DNA of 64,000 nt from JACDAN01 sp963721345 (GTDB lineage Bacteria > Actinomycetota > Thermoleophilia > Gaiellales > Gaiellaceae). This document shows positions 1-11,700 of the stretch, piece by piece. Position 1 is the first letter of the stretch; each line of letters opens with the position of its first letter. The translations under genes were made by a program, and so were the position numbers. Location: the NCBI GenBank assembly GCA_963721345.1, contig CAVRIT010000001.1, positions 1,054,001-1,118,000 on the forward strand. Reading direction: 5' to 3'. The notes under the pieces are model-generated. The model ran no database searches. It saw only the letters and a list, made by a program, of their open reading frames with translations, and was not told the origin of the DNA.

Positions 1-771
1 GTACATCTCGGTCAGCGAGCAGACGAGATCCTTGAGCATCTCCATCGCCTTTTCCTCGCCCGGATTGTCGAACGACGGAAGCGCGAAGGCCGAGCGAGCC
101 GCCGACCGCGAAGATGGTCGCCGAGAAACCGGTGATGCCGCTTCGATAGTTCGCATGGCGCTCGTGGAGGTTCTTCAGCGTGCTCCTCACCACTGGCCCG
201 ACGCCGGCGAGTCCTTGACCGCGAAACCGAGACACCCAACTGCGAGCGGCGAGACCGAGCGAGGTCGCAGCCTCCTTCGCCTCGGCGACGGCTGCGGCCG
301 AGAGCGAGGTTGGGCAGCTCCCCGAATTCGTCAGACTTCGCAGGGCAGCGACCGTGAACTCCCCGCCGATCTCACCGTTCTCGCCTCGCTGTTGACCGTC
401 TGAAGGCGCCAGTGCCCCGGCGTCAGCGAGCCGCCTTCGAGCAGCGTGAACTCCGTTCCGATCCCGACGACGCGGTTCTTGCTGCCCCAGGCCGTTGCCT
501 GCATCGCACGTCGCGTCCAGGCTGGAGCGTCGGCGTCGACGACACATACGTAGCCGCCTGTGAAGTCGCTGACCGTGTACGCGAACAGCGCGTCGTTGTC
601 GTAGAAGACGTCCGCCGGGGTCCCGAAGGCGTTCGCGGGAAGCGCGCTGTGCAGCCCCGCGTGGCCCGTCCCGGCGAGGGCGAGTGCGAACACGAACGCG
701 ACGATCAGTGCCCCTACGCGCCCGAGTTGCAAAGAACCCCCTCCCTCAGTACCCCGCAGAACGACCATCAT
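1..771 (-). CDS. Secreted hypothetical protein, frameshifted, runs off the window start
   Basis: Function not recognised. The N-terminus (ATG at 771) has a long hydrophobic stretch ending in AGTGHAG, a plausible signal peptide, followed by a folded-looking segment with a few Trp, Tyr and Cys residues. The reading frame breaks near 375 and again near 85. Rejoining the frames gives continuous protein-like sequence, with GENGEIGGEFTV after the first break and a segment ending in CSLTEMY at the window edge after the second. The first break looks like one missing base in a G run, the second a one-base shift. An upstream TTG at 795 would also be in frame but overlaps a palindrome, so 771 is preferred. 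The gene lies just downstream of the hydrolase on the same strand, with a candidate operator between them. Confidence 0.55.
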
Positions 772-793
772 TGTCCGTTCTTGCAGAGAGCGC

Positions 794-812
794 AATAGGC
801 CGAACGGCCTAT
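794..812. promoter_or_regulatory. Palindromic candidate operator, copy 1
   Basis: Inverted repeat ATAGGCCG-AA-CGGCCTAT, with both arms perfect. It sits 23 bp upstream of the ATG of the secreted protein gene at 771 and overlaps the stop codon of the upstream hydrolase. The core AATAGGC-N5-GGCCTA recurs at 16039-16060 upstream of the giant secreted protein. The recurrence suggests a shared DNA-binding regulator, but no cognate factor is identified. Confidence 0.5.
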
Positions 813-1655
813 CCGGCGATCGAGGCGAAGAACGTCACAATCGTCCGCCAGAAGCGGTCAGGACCGTCCTTCCAGGGGAAATGACCAGCGCCTGGAAGGA
901 TTTCGAGCGTCGCCAGGCCCGGCGGCATCGCCTTCACGACCTCCTCAGACACGGACACCGGCGTCACGGGATCGCGGTCGCCGACGAGCACGAGTGTCGG
1001 CACGTCGATCGCGGCCAGTTGATCGACGTACGTCCAAGCGCCGGAGGAGTTCCCCGCCGCACCGGTTGAGCTCGAGGTTCCGTTTCCTCCGTGCAAGCTC
1101 CGCGTCGTCCGGAACCCGTGCCCCGAAGGCGGCGAAGACGCGTGCCCACTCGTGCTCGGCGACCTGTTCGCCTGAGTACGAGCGCCTTGCGATTTCGGCG
1201 ACCTCGTCGCCCGCAGCCCGGCGGAAGCCGTCCACGAGCCGCTCGAGGTCGAAGCGGGCCAGCCCCGAGACGATGACGAGGCCGGCTGCGTGGCCCGGAT
1301 GGCGCGCTGCGTAGAGCAGCGCGATCGCGCCGCCCATCGAGTGGCCGAGGACGACGGGTCGCTCGATGCCGAGTGCGTCGCTGAACGCGCGAATGTCGTC
1401 GGCGCACGCCTCGAAGCTCCACTCCTCGGGCTTCCCCCAGTCGGAACGGCCGTGCCCACGAAGGTCGAGGTACACGACCTGGGCGTGCGCGGCGAGACTC
1501 CCGAAATCGGGCTTGAAGTACGAGTGGTCGTAGGTCCCAGGGCCGCCGTGGACGAGCACGACCGTCGGCCGCTGACGCATCTCGCTGCCGTCGGGAACGA
1601 GGGCCGCGCCTTCCACGTCGAACCACAGCCGCGTTCCGTTGACGTGGACGTGCAC
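809..1655 (-). CDS. Alpha/beta hydrolase (proline iminopeptidase-like), one frameshift
   Basis: Alpha/beta-hydrolase fold protein of about 282 residues. Visible family features are the oxyanion-hole motif HGGPG (residues 36-40), typical of proline iminopeptidase-like enzymes, and the nucleophile elbow GHSMGG with Ser106. After the frame correction the acid lies in VGDRDPVTP and the catalytic His in GAGHFPW, so the triad is complete. The frame breaks near 1065, where removing one C joins LELN to GAAGNSSGAWTYVDQ. The start is GTG at 1655, divergent from the gene at 1693. The substrate cannot be told from the sequence; esterase, lactonase or peptidase activity are all possible. No signal peptide is seen, so it is probably cytoplasmic. 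Confidence 0.8.
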
Positions 1656-1692
1656 TCGACCGTCGATGATAGGCGGCGGCTACCGTCGAAGC

Positions 1693-2060
1693 GTGTCGAG
1701 GCGCCCCGAGTGGCTGCCGAGCCCTCCGATGCTCGTCCGGCTCGGGCTCGCGCTCTTCGTGCTCGTGTGGATCTTCGGGCCGTACTCGCTGCGGTCTGCG
1801 GTCCCTATCTGGCTGCCGTTCCTGATCGCCCTCGGTCTCGAGCTCAACTTCTTCGTCAGCGCCCTCCGCTCCCGGCCGGGGGGCCGCCGGGACGGCGCGC
1901 CGCTCCCGACCGACCAGGAGCGTTTCGGCTACGGCGACGAGGGCGAGGAGCTGTTGCTCGTCCGCGAGGGAGGCGAGGAGCTCTGGGTGCCGTACTCGGG
2001 CGAGACGGGCGAGGAGCTCGACGAGCTGATCGCCGAGGCGCGGGAGGCGCCCGAGAGTAA
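1693..2060 (+). CDS. Small membrane protein with acidic C-terminal tail
   Basis: Not a recognised family. From the GTG at 1693 (alternative ATG at 1729) the protein has two hydrophobic segments (LGLALFVLVWIFG and PIWLPFLIALGLEL) followed by a charged tail very rich in Glu and Gly. In this frame the reading continues as low-complexity Arg/Pro sequence after about 2060, while coding quality moves to another frame. So either the stop has been lost to an indel, or this and the following HEXXH gene are one protein split by a +1 shift near 2055. The end coordinate is therefore approximate. Confidence 0.45.
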
Positions 2061-2122
2061 CCCCCGTCCCCGCAGCGAAGCCCGAGCGCAACCCCGCCCG
2101 ACGTCTCGCGCTCGGCCTGGCC

Positions 2123-2680
2123 GTGATCGCCGCGCTGGCGCTCGTCTTCTGGGTGGTCGAGAGCCGCACGGGGTGGAGCGGGCTCGACGAGGACGTCAGA
2201 ACAGAGGCAGAGGCGCGCTTCTCCGCGGAGGCGTCACGCGTCGCCGGAAAGCGCGTCGCGATTCGCTGCGACGAGGCGGGTGAGTTCGTCGGCGCGGTGC
2301 AGCACGCCGACGGCGTCGCCGTCGTCGGCGGCGACCGGGCGTACCTGACCCCGGAGCGCTGCTTCGATCTCTACCGCCTCGCCTTCAAGGGCGAAGTGCG
2401 CTTCAACCGCACGTCGCGCGCGCTCGCCGTCCTCGCGCACGAGGCCTGGCACCTCCGCGGCGTCGCAGACGAAGGAACGACGGAGTGCTACGCGTTGCAG
2501 AGCGGCGTCGACGTCGGCCGGCGGCTCGGCCTCTCGGCGGACACGGCGAGGCGAATGATGGAGCGCCAACTCGTGGAGAACGCGGGCCGCGCCGGGTCGT
2601 CCGCGCCGTATCGCGTGCCGGCCGACTGCCGCAACGACGGGAGGCTCGACCTTACCCCCGACGACGACGTCTTCCCCTAG
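2123..2680 (+). CDS. Putative membrane-anchored zinc metalloprotease (HEAWH)
   Basis: Unrecognised protein with a HEXXH zinc-protease signature: ...VLAHEAWHLRG... followed by acidic residues in DEGTTECYAL, about 10-14 residues downstream, where a gluzincin would have its third ligand. The N-terminus is one hydrophobic segment (VIAALALVFWVV), so the catalytic domain probably faces outside. In-frame sequence upstream of the GTG at 2123 adds a basic stretch (PERNPARR), and the true start could be earlier or the protein continuous with the gene at 1693. The stop codon lies within the arm of the hairpin at 2677-2702. Protease activity is inference from the motif only; the rest matches nothing I recognise. 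Confidence 0.5.
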   Translation: MIAALALVFWVVESRTGWSGLDEDVRTEAEARFSAEASRVAGKRVAIRCDEAGEFVGAVQHADGVAVVGGDRAYLTPERCFDLYRLAFKGEVRFNRTSRALAVLAHEAWHLRGVADEGTTECYALQSGVDVGRRLGLSADTARRMMERQLVENAGRAGSSAPYRVPADCRNDGRLDLTPDDDVFP

Positions 2681-2702
2681 AGCAGTGGACGAATTGCTCT
2701 AG
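2677..2702. terminator. Bidirectional terminator hairpin containing both stop codons
   Basis: Perfect 8-bp arms CTAGAGCA / TGCTCTAG with a 10-nt loop. The TAG of the plus-strand metalloprotease gene (2678-2680) lies in the left arm and the TAG of the minus-strand giant gene (2699-2701) in the right arm. Convergent genes share one symmetrical structure. There is no strong T tract. Confidence 0.55.
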
Positions 2703-5700
2703 CCCCCGCCGCCGCCGGGCCTCCAGGTGTCGTCGAGGTGGTCGCGCGATGCCGAGATGATCCGCACCATGCCCGCCTGCAGCTTCTCGACCGCTTTCTG
2801 CGTCCTTCGGTCCTGGGCCGCCCGCCGTGCTGCCTCGATCGCCGGTGTCGAGCCCGCGAGCCAGATCTTGAGCCTGACCCACTTGGCCGCGATGTACTCC
2901 GTCAACGCGTTGCGCCCGGTCGGATCGGTGAACTCGAACGGCGCGTCGTGCGCGTAGATGTAGGGGTTGTCGCCGGCTCCGGATCCTGGCTCAGGAAGCG
3001 CCCGAGCGCCGGGTCGTAGTAGCGAGCGCGGGCGTAGACGAGCCCCGTGGCGGTGTCGTACTGGTGGCCGGTGTAGGTGAAGCCCGTGTCCGTCGACGCC
3101 GCGTCGCCTGCGGCGCGCCGAACGCGCCGTAGCGCGTGCGACCGACGACGGCGCCAGTTGAGTCGGTGAGCGCGGTGACACTCCCGAGGCCGTCGACGAG
3201 CGGGAAGTAGCGGGTCCCGTCGCGGACGATCTCGAACACGTCGCCGAGCTCCTCGCCGCTGACGTAGGTGGCGCGAAGCGCGTTCGTCCCGTCGAACTCG
3301 TTGCGCAGGTTCCAGCCGCTGTAGACGAACCGGCGAACGGTCCCGTCGTCGTTCGCCTCCAGCCGCCGGCCAAGCGCGTCGTAGCGGTAGGTCGACGTCG
3401 CTCCGCCCGGGCGCTCGATCGAGGTCAGCTGCCCTGCGGCGTTCCACCGATAGCGCGTCACGCCGCTCGTTGCGCGATTGCGGCGCTCGGTCACGCGGCC
3501 CTCGGCGTCGTAGGTGTAGTCGTACGTCCCGTCGGTCAGGAGCTGCATGCCGGCGTCGTAGCTCACGTCGCCCGCCGGTGACCCGCCCCAGGAGGTGCGA
3601 TTCCCGACCTTGTCGTACGTGAACGACTCCGATCCGGCCGGGTGAGCGGCCCCGGTGAGGCGATCCGCGAGGTCGTGGCTGAACGCATGGCTGCCGTCGA
3701 GGTCGGTCAGCGAGGTACGCCGGCCGACGCCGTCCAGCGCGTAGTCGGCCTGGTTGACGACGTCACTCCCGAGGCGGGCGATGCGCGTCGCTCAGGATGT
3801 CGTCGGTGTAGCGCCAAGGTGTCGTTCACGCCGTTGGGACGCGTCAGAGCCCGACGAGCCGGTCGGTGGCGTCGTACGCCGAGCGTGAACGTCTCCCCTG
3901 CCGGATCGCGCACCGACGTGAGGCGAAGCCGGTTGTCGTACGCGTACTCGATGCTGCCGCCCGGTCCGGCGAGCCCTGTCCTCTGCCCGTTCGCGTCCGT
4001 CGTGTACGAGAGCGTCACGTCCGGCAGCGAGACGCCGTTCGCGCCCCTCGTCCGCTCGGACGCGAGGTCGTTCGCGTCGTTGAAGGTGCGCTCCACGAGC
4101 GTGTCCGCGTCCCTGACCGAGACCTGGCGACCGAGGGGATCCCACGCCGCGGTCACGGTGTCGTCGGCGTACGCCACTTCGGTGAGGTTGCCGTCCTTGT
4201 CGTAGGCGTATGAGGTGGTCCGACCTGCGCGGTCGACGAGCGCCACGAGCCGACCGGCGGCGTCGTAGCGATACCTCGTCGTCCGACCCGCCGTGTCGGT
4301 GTGTGCGGTGCGATCCGGCCGAACGCGTCGTAGCCGGACGTTCGCTTCGCTCCGTTCGGTGCGGTCAGCTCGGCGACCTTGTCGAGCGCGTTCCAGACGA
4401 AGTCGGTGCGCTCGCCGGCCGGGTTCAGCTTGGAGCTGAGCCGACCGCTGGCGTCGTAGGTGTTCACCGTGACCCTGTCGAGCTCGTCCGTCTCCGACGG
4501 TGAGCTGCTGGTCGGCGTCGTACACGTACGCTCGTCGTGCCGAACCCGTCGGTCATCGTCGAGCGGCAGGCCCCGGTTGTCGTACGTGAACGAGACCGTC
4601 CTGCCGCCGCGGCTGACGACGGTGAGATTCCCCTTCGCGTCGTAGGAGTTCGACTCGACGACGGTGCCGCCCGGGCGCGGTCGTCGTCGTCGGCAGGTTC
4701 AGCGCGTTGTAGGCGAACTACCAGGTCTCGCCCTTCGGGCTTCGGTGCGAGGTGACGTTCCCGGCCGCGTCGTACGTCCACCGCTGTTCCCGGCCGAGCG
4801 GCGCGATCGTCCGCGTTCGCCGTCCCTCGGCGTCGTACTCGCACCGGGTGATCCGCGAGCGGCCGCTGAAGACCTCCTCGAACGACGCGCGGTTCCCGTC
4901 GGCGCCGTAGACGTCAGCGTGGTCAGCCTGCCCGAGGGCGACGTCGCGATCTCGGTGCGGTCGTCCACGTCCGAGGACAGCGCGATCGTGTTGCCGGCTC
5001 GCGTCGGTGAGCGACGTCAGGCGGCCGTCCGGGCCGTAGTCGAGCGTGTGGAGCCTCGTCCCGCCGGGCCCGTCGATCGTCGAGAGGCGGTGGTTGGCGT
5101 CGTACGGAGAACGTGTCGACGCCACCGTTTGCGGCGACGAAGCGCCGCAGGTCGCCGGCGGCCGAGTAGGCGTACTGCGTGCGTCTTGCCCTTCGGGCCC
5201 GCGAATCTCGGTGATCCGGCCTGCGCCGTCGCGCACGAAGGTCAGGTGCCTGTCCGTGGCGGCCGAGTGCACGCCGTCGGCGGAGATGATCGACCTGGTT
5301 CCCGTTGCGGTCGCTCATCGACTGGAGCCCGCGGTAGCGGTCGATCACGAACGACGTAGCCGTCGGCCGTCGTCGAGCCGGAAGAGGCGTCGGGTCGTAG
5401 ATCTCCCCGCCGAAGAACGAGGCCAGCGATCCGCCGGTGCCGGTGCTCGACAGGGTCGGCGGGTCGACGTCCTCGAGCGTCGACGTCGTGCCCGTGCCCG
5501 CCCTGGCGACGTACTCGGGGGTCGTCAGTGACAGCAGCGGGCCCGACGGCGCCGGCACGAGGTCGAACACCTCGACGCGGCCGCCCGGCGAGGTGACCGT
5601 GACGAAGTGCGGGACCGTCGTCTTGAAACGGAAGCGGGTGAACGGGAAGCCGAACGGCTCCGTGTACCAGCCGCCCTGGCCGAGCTTGTTGTTCGGCGTC

Positions 5701-8700
5701 GCGCGCAGGCCTGACAGCTCGACGCGCCAGCCGACGCCGAAGTCCCCGCGCCGCTTGTCCTTCGTGTCGTAGGTGCGGAGCACCTGGATCGGGAACCCGG
5801 CGATCGTCGTCTCCATGTCCAGGTACGTCGTCCGGTAGTCGCCGAGCTTCATCTCGCCGGTGACGAACACGTTCGAGACCGCCGTGGTCGTGCAGCCGCC
5901 GGACGCCTTGGCGGAGACGAGGATCTGGTACGCGCCGTTGACGAGGAGCGTCGGGTCGAAGGTGGCCAGCGTGGCCGGCGGCGCGCCCGTGCCGCTCGCG
6001 AGCACGACCGGAGTGCCTCGATCCTGGTTCCGGGTCGTGACCTTCCACTCCTCGATCGTCTCGCCGGTGGGCGGAGCGATGTTCGCAGTCACGGCCGTTG
6101 GGGCGGTGACCTCCGTGCCGTCGAGAGGCGTCAGTCCGTTCACCGTCGGCTGGGTGCAGTCGGGCGGCGCGAGCACCTTGATCTCGACGAAACCCTCCGA
6201 CGACGGAACGCCGCGCACGTCCGTGGCGACGTAGCGGAACGTGTCGGTGCCGACGAAGTCGGGGTCCGGGATGTAGGTGAAGGAGCCGTCGGGGTTGAGG
6301 TCGGCGGTGCCGCGGAAGGCGATGCGGCTCAGCGACGCGGTGAGGATGTCGGTCGTGTGCGCGTCGCGGTCGTTCGCGAGCACGCCGGCCGGCATCACCG
6401 TCAACGGGTTGTTCTTCGTCGTCGTGTACGTGTCGTCGATCGCGGCCGGGCCGAGCGGGACGACGTCGATCGTCACCGTTACCGGCGCCGACTGGAGCCC
6501 CGCGCGGTCGACGACGAAGTACGTGAAGCTGTCGAGGCCCTCGAATCCCGGCGACGGCGTGTACCGGAACGAGCCGTCGGAGCGCAGCAGGAGGTTCCCG
6601 GCCGAGACGCCGGTGCCGAGCCGCGCCTGGATCGCGTCGCCCGGGTCGGGGTCGCTGTCGTTCCCGAGGACGCCCGGCGCGGCGGGCTCGAGCGTCGTGC
6701 CGACGTCCATCGTGTAGCTGTCCGCGGTCGCCGCCGGTGCACGGTTGGGCACGACGGTGCTCACCGTGACCTCGGCCTGCCCGCAGACGCCGAACGTGTC
6801 GCAGACCCTGTAGGTGAAGCGGTCGTCCGGCACGACGCCCGCGGCCGGCGCGTAGCGGATCTTCCCGGCTTCGAGGACGGCGGTTCCGTTGGTCGCCGGC
6901 ACCACGACGGCGAGCGAGGCCGGATCGAGGCTCCCGTCCACCGCGGCGTCGTTCGCCAGCACGTCGACCAGCACCGGTGTGTTCATGCCCGTCGCGACGG
7001 CGTCCGGCCGGACCACCGGCGGCCGGGTTGCGGCGACCTCGATCGAGACCGTGGCCGGCGCTGAAGTGCTCGAGGCGTCGGCGGCGGTGAACGTGAACGA
7101 GTCGGAGCCGGTGAAGCCCGTCTCGGGTGTGTACGTCCGCGTGTCGCCGGAGCCGCTGAGCGTCCCGTGCGCCGGGTCGGACGCGACGGCGAAGGAGAGG
7201 ACGTCGTTCTCGGGATCGGTGCCCGCGAAGGTGATCGTGACCGGCGTGTTCCGCTGCGTGGCCACCGACCGCGGCGTCGCAGAAGGAGCGAGGTTGGCGA
7301 CGACCGAGAGTTGACCGTCGGCGCAGCGCGCGTCGGGCAGGCCGCCCGTCGTCCCGTCGTCGCAGACGGTGTAGAGCATCCTCGCCGTGCCGGTGAAGCC
7401 GGCGTCGGGCACGTAGGTCACCGCGCCGTCGTCAAGGCTGACCGCCCCGTGCGTGTCGGGCGTCGCCGCCACTGCGGTGACGCGCAAGGACTGCGTGCGC
7501 TCATCGAACGGGCCGGGCTTGTCGTTTCTCAGCAGCCTCGTCGCCGCGACCGAAGCGGTGTCCCCCACGCCGGCCGTGATCGAGTCCGGCTGCGTCGACG
7601 GCGGGTCGTTGACCTCGCTGACCGTGATCTCGACCCTCGCCGGGACCGACTCGTCCATCGTGTCGTTCGCGGCGAAGAGGAACGAGTCCGCGCCGTGGAA
7701 GTCCTGGGCCGGGGTGTAGGTCAGAGTCGGCATGACCCCTGTGAGCGCCCCGTGCCCCGGATCGTCCGTGACCCGGAACGCCAGCGCGTCGTCGTCGGCG
7801 TCGTCGCCGGTGAGCGTGACCGCCAGCGGCGTGTCCTCCCGGGTCGCGAGCTGCTGCGCGTCGGCCGTCGGCGGGTGGTTGCCGATGACGTCGATCGAGA
7901 TCGTGCCCTCGCTGCAGAGCGGGTCGGGCTGGCCGTTCGTCGTCCCGTTGTCGCACGCCGTGTAGCGGAGCGTCGCCGGGCCGATGTAGCCCGCGTCGGG
8001 GATGTACGTGATCGTGCCGCCGACGAGCGACGCCGTGCCGTGGCTGCCGGTTCCAGCGGTCACCGCCGTGAGGGTCAGGGTCTGGTCGGACTCGTTCTGC
8101 GGGCCGGGGCGGTCGTTGGCGAGGAGCTGGGCCGCCGTCAGCGTCAGCTCGGGGTTCACCGCCGCCGAAGTGGTCACCGCCGACTCCCCGGCGCCGAGGT
8201 TCGCGGTCACGCGTCGGAGGGCCGGCGCGCCGCCCGTGACGGCGTCGAGCGTGAACGTCAGCGAGCCGGTAGCGCCGAACGGATCGATGGTGACCCGGTA
8301 CGTCCCGCTGTCCGGGAGCGTCATCACTTCGCTGACCGCCGTCTCCCCGAACACGAACAGGTCGCCGACGAACGAGTCGTCGGGCCCCTCGACCACGAGG
8401 TCGGCGAACGGGAACGTGCTGCCTGTCACCTCGAGAGTCACCTGCTGTCCGGCGGTCGCAGGGAACGTCCGGACGGCCGTCTGGCCGGGCACCGTGATAC
8501 TCACCGGCGTCGCGACGCCGATCTGCGTCTCCCCCGTGTTGGCCGGCACGTCCACGAGCGTGAACGTCAGCGACCCCGTTCTCTCCGCGAATGGATTCAC
8601 CGTGATCGTGTAGGTCCCGGCGACCGGCAACGTGATCGCGTCGCCGACCTGAGTCGGCTGCGAGACGAACCAGGAGTCGAGGAAGGAGCCGTCCGGCTCG

Positions 8701-11700
8701 TGGACGGTCAGCTCGGCGCCTGTGATCGTGTTGCCGGAAACCGTCAGGCTGACCCGCTGTCCCGCCGCCCCGGCGAACGACCGCACCGCCTCTTCTCCGG
8801 GCGTCGCGATCGTCACGGGCGTCGCCGTTCCGATCGAGGTGACGCCGGTCGTGACGGGGACGGTGTGAAGCGTGAAGCTCAGCGCACCGGTGTTCGCGAC
8901 GAACGGGTCGACGGTGATCGTGTACGTGCCGGCGACAGGCAGCGTCATCGCTTCACCGAACGCGGTCGACCCGGAGACGAACAGCGACTCCACGAAGGAG
9001 CCGTCCGGCTCGCGCACGACCAGTTGCGCCCCCGGAATCGTGTTTCCGGACGCCGAGACCGCGATTCGCTGGCCGGCCGAGCCGGCAAACGACCGCACCG
9101 CGTTCTCGCCGGGTGTCCCGATCGTCACGGGCGTCGCGGCCCCGATCGAGGTCCCGCCGGTGTTCTCGGGGACGGCGTGGAGCGTCAACGTCATCGAGCC
9201 CGTGTTGTCATCGTCCGGGTCGACGGCGAGGGTGTACGCCCCGGCGGCCGGCAGCGTGATCGTGTCGCCGAAGCCTGTCGGCCCGGACACGAACCACGAG
9301 TCGACGGGGGAGCCGCCGGCATCGAGCACTGTCAGCTCGGCGCCCGGAATCGTATTCCCGGACACCGTCAGCGAGACCCGCTGCCCGGCGCCGGACACGA
9401 ACGACCGGACCGCAGTCTCGCCCGGCGAGTCGATCGTCACCGTGTTCGGCACGCCGAACGAGATCTCTTCTGTGTCGTCGGGCACCACCAACGTGAACGT
9501 CAGCGAGCCGAGGTTCTGACCGGTCGGGTTGATCGTGAGCGTGTACGTCCCCGCGACCGGAAGGGTCATCACCGCGGTCGAGGCGGTCGGCCCGAGGACG
9601 AACAGCTCATCCACGAGCGAGCCGCTGGGCGCTCGTACCTCCAGCTCGGCGCCCGGGATCGTGTTCCCCGAGACGGACAGCGTCACGAGCTGACCCGCCG
9701 GCGCGGTGAAGGTCCGCGCCGCGTTCTCACCGGGCGTTGCGATCGTCACCGGCGTCGCTTGATCCAGCGCCGTCGCGCCCGTGTTCTCCGGGACGGCGTG
9801 GAGGGTGTAGTTCAGCGCGCCCGTATTCGCGCCGAACGGGTCGACGGTGAGCGTGTACGTGCCCACGACGGGCAGCGTCATCACATCGCGGAAGCCGGTC
9901 GCGTCCTCGAACAGGGACAGGGTGTTGAAATGGGAACCGTCGGGCCTGCGAAGGATGAGATCTACGTCGTGGATCGAGTTCCCCGATACCGACAGACTCA
10001 CCTTCTGCCCCGCTGAGGCGGCGAACGAGCGCACGGCGTTCTCGCCCGGCACTCCGATCGTGATCGGGGTCGCCGCCCCGAGCGTCAGGGCGCCGGTGTT
10101 CTCCGGAACGAGGTTCAGCGTGAACGTCAGCGAGCCGGTGTTCTGGCCGCTCGGGTCGACCGTGATCGTGTACGTCCCGTCGGCGTCGAGCGCCAGCGGC
10201 TCGCGGAAGCCGGTCGCGCCGGAGAGGAAGAGCGTGCCGAGGAAGGTGCCGTTCGGCCGGTTGATCGTCAGGCTGACGCCGGGGATCGTGTTGCCGGCGA
10301 CCGAGAGCGACACCTTCTGACCGGCCTGTGCCGCGAACGTCCGGACGGCGTTCTCCCCGGCTGTGCCGATCGTGATCGGCGTCACCTGGTCGAGGGCGGT
10401 CGCACCCGTGTTCTGCGGAACCGAGCCGATCGTGAACGTCAACGCGCCGGTCTTCTGGCCGTCCGGGTCGACCGTGATCGTGTACGCCCCGGCGACGTCG
10501 AGCGTCAGCACGTCCTTGAAGGCAGTCGCCCCGGAAAGGAAGAGCGTGCCCACAAAGGTGCCGTTCGGCCGGTGGATCGTCAGGCTGACGCCGCTGATCG
10601 TGTTGCCGGTGACCGAGATCGTCACGAGCTGACCGGCGCTCGCAGTGAAGGACCGGACAGCGTTCTCCCCGGCGGTGCCGATCGTGATCGGCGTAGCCTG
10701 GTCGAGGGCGGTCGTCCCTGTGTTCTGCGGAACCGAGCCGATCGTGAACGACAGCGATCCGGTCTTCTGGCCGTCCGGATCGACCGTGATCGTGTACGTC
10801 CCGGCGACGTCGAGCGTCAGCACGTCCTTGAAGGCAGTCGCCCCGGTAAGGAAGAGCGAGCCCAAGAAGCTGTTGTTCGGCCGGTGGATGGTCAGGTTGA
10901 CGCCGCTGATCGTGTTCCCGGTGACCGAGATCGTCACCAGCTGGCCGGCGTTGGCGGTGAAGGACCGAACCGCGTTCTCGCCGACGGTCCCGATCGTGAT
11001 CGGCGTCGCCTGGTCGAGGGCGGTCATGCCCGTGTTCTGCGGGACGTTGCCGATCGTGAACGTCAGAGAGCCGGTGTTCGTGCCGCTGGGATCGACCGTG
11101 AGGGTGTACGTGCCGTCGACGTCGAGCGTGGTGGCGTCGCGGAAGCCCGTCGCACCCGTCAGGAAGAGCGTGCCGACTAAGGTGCCGTTCGGCCGGTTGA
11201 TCGTCAGGCTGACGCCGGGGATCGTGTTTCCCGCCACAGTGAGCGTCACGACCTGACCGGCTGTCGCCGCGAAGGTCCAGACGCCGTTCTCGCCGGCCGT
11301 CGCAATCGTCACGTTCGTCGGCGTCCCGATCGTCGTCTCACCTGAGCTCGCCGGGACGTCGCCGATCGTGAAGGTCAGCGAGCCCGTGTGCTGGCCGCGC
11401 GGGTCGACGGTCAGGGTGTACGTCCCGGCGACGGGCAGCGTGATCGCGTCGTGGAACCCGGTCGCCGTCGAGACGGCCAAGCTCGTGAGGAGCGTGTTGT
11501 CCGGCCTCCGCACGATCAGATCGACGAACGGGATCGTGTTCCCCTCCACCGAAAGCGTGACCTTCTGCCCGGCGTTCGCCGCGAACGTGCGAACCGCGTT
11601 CTCGCCGACCGTCGCGATCGTCACGGGCGTCGCCGTGCCGATCGTCGTCGCGCCGGTGTTCGCCGGAACGTCGCCGAGCGTGAAGGTCAGCGCCCCGGTG

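Noticed and set aside
2123..2680. HEAWH protein as the immunity partner of the RHS tip
   Set aside because: It is convergent, has a protease motif and a membrane anchor; immunity genes usually follow on the same strand and lack such motifs.
2950..5300. Programmed frameshifting in the RHS shell
   Set aside because: Too many breaks, in both directions, and no slippery heptamer with a downstream structure at each.
7167..10016. 949-codon open frame on the plus strand
   Set aside because: It is the antisense of the repeat array; the product is Arg/Asp/Gly-rich with no domain, as expected opposite GC-rich coding DNA.
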